In this document: positions 62,035 to 64,000 of the stretch, piece after piece
How positions within the stretch are numbered: position 1 is the first letter of the stretch
Layout of the letters: each line of letters starts with the position of its first letter
Assembly (NCBI GenBank): GCA_035295125.1
Contig: DATGJP010000107.1
Coordinates: 62,001-126,000 of the forward strand
Direction of reading: 5' to 3'
Origin: JAICMB01 sp035295125
GTDB taxonomy: Bacteria; Acidobacteriota; Terriglobia; Bryobacterales; Bryobacteraceae
Length of the DNA: 64,000 nucleotides
Position numbers and translations under genes: made by a program
The notes under the pieces: generated by a model
Database searches by the model: none
Told to the model about the DNA's origin: nothing
Seen by the model: the letters and a program-made list of their open reading frames with translations, nothing else

Positions 62035-62043
62035 ATTGTAGCA
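62035..62043 (-). promoter_or_regulatory. extended -10 promoter for phoH-ybeY-corC
   Basis: On the minus strand TGCTACAAT (TGn + TACAAT) lies ~90 nt upstream of phoH and just after the yqeY stop. This is the best single promoter box in the window, and the leader of ~80 nt has a GGAGG well away from the ATG. Confidence 0.55.
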
Positions 62044-62060
62044 TGGCGATTATCACGGAA

Positions 62061-62507
62061 CTATGACAAACGAGTGCGAACTTTGTCGCTCAATGCCTTG
62101 CCGTCCACGCGCTTTCCGGCGAGCTTAGCTTGCGTGGCCTTCATTACAAGTCCCATCTGCTTGGCGGAGTTTGCTCCAGTTTCGGCGATGGCGGCAGCAA
62201 TGGCGGCGTCGATCTCTTCGTCGGTTGGCGCGGCGGGCATATAGGACTCTATCAGCTTCAGTTCCGCCTCTTCTTTGTCGGCTAATTCGGCCCGGCCGCC
62301 TTTGCGGAACATGTCGGCGGATTCGCGGCGCTGCTTGATGAGCGTGTTGAGCACCTGGATTTCGGTCGGTTCATCGAGCGGCTTCATTGCGTCGACCTCA
62401 TGTTTCTTCAGCGCGGTTTTGATCATTCGAAGCGCGCTAAGGCGGGCTTCTTCTTTGGCCTTCATGGCAGAGACCATTTCGGTTTGAATGCGGTCGAGTA
62501 GGGCCAT
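62061..62507 (-). CDS. yqeY: GatB/YqeY domain protein
   Basis: This 148-aa helical protein of the YqeY family (tail domain related to GatB) has MALLDRIQTEMVSAMKAKEEARLSALRMI... and LIKQRRESADMFRKGGR. ATG 62507 with GAGGG just before it is chosen over an ATG three codons upstream. It may help tRNA-dependent amidation, but its function is poorly defined. Confidence 0.92.
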   Translation of the reverse strand: MALLDRIQTEMVSAMKAKEEARLSALRMIKTALKKHEVDAMKPLDEPTEIQVLNTLIKQRRESADMFRKGGRAELADKEEAELKLIESYMPAAPTDEEIDAAIAAAIAETGANSAKQMGLVMKATQAKLAGKRVDGKALSDKVRTRLS

Positions 62508-62663
62508 TTCCCTCATTGTAGAGGACCGGGCACCGCCGGTAGTATTTTCCGATTATTGTTGCGCAGCCCATTTCCCGGTATTCTGCCAGTGTCCTAGTAA
62601 TGGCCTAGAGTTCAAATTCGGTTCAATGCCGTTCCCCAGCGGCGTTCAAACCGGTATGGCTAT

Positions 62664-62807
62664 CGAGGCGAGCGCGGCCCTTCGTGCTCGCCTCGGCCCA
62701 TTTATGGGCCCTGTGATGCTGGATGGCTCTCCAGGCCGGTTTCCCACCGGCGCTGGTCGGCGCGCTTGTTCGGACGGGTTAACGACCCGCCGGAGGCTAA
62801 CAGCCTG
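62664..62807 (+). repeat. cluster of five or six hairpin words in the 62508-62966 gap
   Basis: CGAGGCGAGC/GCTCGCCTCG (10 bp, 62664-62695); GGCCCA/TGGGCC loop TTTA (62695-62710); GCCGGT/ACCGGC loop TTCCC (62735-62751); CGGGT/ACCCG loop TAACG (62775-62789); AGGCT/AGCCT loop AAC (about 62794-62806). Each resembles words at 24378, 24471, 43521 and 43539. The 459-nt gap holds no credible gene; an open frame across it is made of these repeats. Confidence 0.8.
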
Positions 62808-62899
62808 CATCACCAAGCTCAATCAAATCGCCGTTCCCGAATCAGGTTGCCGGTGCTACTGGTATTGGTCCACGTGCCGTTTTTGGCCGAGCCCCCAAG

Positions 62900-62941
62900 A
62901 GGTTATGGACAGCTATTGGAAGGTTATGGACAGCTATTGGA
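62900..62941 (+). repeat. perfect tandem duplication of a 21-nt unit
   Basis: Two exact head-to-tail copies of a 21-nt unit beginning AGGTTATGGACAGC (62900-62920 and 62921-62941) lie 25 nt upstream of the SpoU gene. TTGGAA in copy one and GGATAT after copy two stand 17 nt apart and could serve as -35 and -10, so the duplication may have created the promoter. Confidence 0.7.
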
Positions 62942-62966
62942 TATGACAAGCTGAATCTGACCTCTC

Positions 62967-63512
62967 ATGTCCGAGCGCTTGCCATTTCTGGCCACCGAAG
63001 CCGCCGCGCCCTACGCCGAAATCCCGAAGCTGCCCGTTGCCGTACTGCTCGACAACGTCCGCAGCATGTATAACGTAGGATCGTTTTTCCGAACCATGGA
63101 CGCCGCGGGCTGTGAAAAGATTTACCTTTGCGGGATCACGGCGCGTCCTCCCAAACGCGGGATCACAAAGACGGCTTTGGGCGCTGAGGAGACGCTGCCA
63201 TGGGAGTATTCGCCGGACGCAGCGGCCCAGGCGCGGCAGGTTCTCGCCGCCGGTTATGAGCTAGCGGCAATTGAGACCTCGGTTCATGCCGTCGACTTAT
63301 TCGATTGGCAGCCCCGTTTTCCGGTCTGCCTGATGTTTGGCCACGAAGTGGAAGGCCTGCGGCCGGAGCTGCTCGAAATCTGCGACACCCACGTCCGAAT
63401 CCCCATGCTCGGCCGCAAACATTCCCTCAATGTCGCGACGGCCGGCGGGGTCGCAATTTACGAGCTTCTGCGCAAGTACCGCCGAATGGTGGAAAATACA
63501 AAGAAGCTATGA
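62967..63512 (+). CDS. SpoU/TrmH family RNA 2'-O-methyltransferase
   Basis: This 181-aa SPOUT enzyme has motif 1 LDNVRSMYNVGSFFRTMDA (~29-47), motif 2 VCLMFGHEVEGL and motif 3 RIPMLGRKHSLNVATAGGVAIYELLR with the knot residues. It lacks the extra N-terminal domain of RlmB, so it may modify tRNA or rRNA; the exact site is not readable. Its stop overlaps the next start (ATGA). Confidence 0.92.
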   Translation: MSERLPFLATEAAAPYAEIPKLPVAVLLDNVRSMYNVGSFFRTMDAAGCEKIYLCGITARPPKRGITKTALGAEETLPWEYSPDAAAQARQVLAAGYELAAIETSVHAVDLFDWQPRFPVCLMFGHEVEGLRPELLEICDTHVRIPMLGRKHSLNVATAGGVAIYELLRKYRRMVENTKKL

Positions 63513-64000
63513 AAACGCGTCTTCTCGCAATTTTCTGCCTCCTTTCCGCGGCATTACTCCTGGCGCAAAACCCACCCACCATGTATCCGGCAGTACGAGG
63601 GATGCACGAGATGGTGGGTGCTGCTAATAACTTCGAAGTCGAGGCCGGTTATCGCATTCTCACGCAGGGGGGCAATGCGGTCGACGCGGGTGTAGCTTCG
63701 GTGCTGGCAGCGAGCGTAACCGAATTAAGCCGCTTCGGACTCGGCGGCGAAATGCCGCTGCTCGTGAAAATGTCCGGCAAACCGGTAATTGCCGTCAGTG
63801 GTGTGGGCGTCGCTCCCAAAAAGGCGACTGTCGACTATTACATGCATCGCAGCCCGGAACCGTGGGAAGAAGCCGGCAAAATGCCGCCGGTTCCCATGCA
63901 GGGCATCAAGTCCGCCATTGTGCCCGGTGTGTTCGACGGACTGATCCTGGCGCTCGAGCAATACGGAACGAAGTCGTTCGCCGAGGTCGCTGCGCCGGCG
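63509..64000 (+). CDS. gamma-glutamyltransferase family protein (cut by window end)
   Basis: The first 164 aa are present. A signal peptide (MKTRLLAIFCLLSAALLLAQ) is followed by the N-terminal part of the large subunit: AANNFEVEAGYRILTQGGNAVDAGVASVLAASVTEL...GLGGEMPLLV, matching the conserved GGNAVDA and GIGGG-like blocks of GGT. The catalytic Thr and small subunit lie beyond the window. GGT transfers or hydrolyses gamma-glutamyl groups in the periplasm. The GLGGEMP block departs from the usual GxGGGGF. Confidence 0.82.
   Translation, partial: MKTRLLAIFCLLSAALLLAQNPPTMYPAVRGMHEMVGAANNFEVEAGYRILTQGGNAVDAGVASVLAASVTELSRFGLGGEMPLLVKMSGKPVIAVSGVGVAPKKATVDYYMHRSPEPWEEAGKMPPVPMQGIKSAIVPGVFDGLILALEQYGTKSFAEVAAPA

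Noticed and set aside
62900..62941. Tandem repeat as a CRISPR array
   Set aside because: Only two copies with no spacers, and no cas genes are in the window.
62508..62946. Open frame through the gap before the SpoU gene
   Set aside because: It is formed by hairpin repeats and the 21-nt tandem copies; there is no ribosome site or conserved block.

Overview
The window is about 61-63% GC by eye and comes from a Gram-negative bacterium, most likely an acidobacterium close to Solibacter/Bryobacter. The reasons are three double-FtsX 'orphan' permeases of the ADOP type with no ABC ATPase beside them, lipid A/Kdo genes, Tat-exported Gfo/Idh/MocA oxidoreductases, secreted proteins of acidobacterial style, and many short dispersed hairpin repeats between genes. 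This is a family-recognition argument; no database was consulted.

Layout. 1-9.2 kb: clpP, a large ADOP permease, a Tat-exported oxidoreductase, a secreted LolA-like protein, and two histidine kinases (one hybrid, one with a degenerate ATPase domain). 9.3-16 kb: ttcA-like tRNA thiolation enzyme, an Hsp70-family protein, a secreted protein, and a single protein that fuses Kdo transferase (KdtA/WaaA) to lipid A 4'-kinase (LpxK). 16-20 kb: the yceD-rpmF-plsX-dsbD operon on the minus strand. 20-29 kb: a TPR regulator, an esterase, two stress-type small proteins, a giant M14 metallopeptidase with a duplicated N-terminal domain, and a VOC protein. 29-37.8 kb: a three-gene operon of two ADOP permeases with a 76-aa leader protein, a REC-PAS-GGDEF-EAL protein, and a lactonase.

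37.8-54 kb is the most striking part: a redox cluster all on the minus strand. Its order is rnfB, an oversized pyruvate:ferredoxin oxidoreductase, rnfC, rnfD, rnfG, rnfE, rnfA, an NqrM-like small Cys protein, a plant-type ferredoxin-NADP reductase, then pntAA-pntAb-pntB. The flavin transferase apbE, which flavinylates RnfG/RnfD-type subunits, is divergent at its head. Together these genes could connect pyruvate, ferredoxin, NADH, NADPH and the membrane ion gradient in one locus.

54-64 kb: a SAM methyltransferase, a secreted protein with three Fn3-like and three further repeats, an amidase, the yqeY / phoH-ybeY-corC block, a SpoU RNA methyltransferase and the start of a gamma-glutamyltransferase cut by the window edge.

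Between genes there are at least fifteen short hairpin repeats of two related styles. One is a recurrent unit starting GGTGGCGCAGGCGG. The others are perfect small inverted words with 3-5 nt loops. They sit at or inside stop codons, in the only large gap inside the rnf genes, and in one case inside a signal-peptide coding region. No tRNA, rRNA, CRISPR array or complete insertion sequence was seen.
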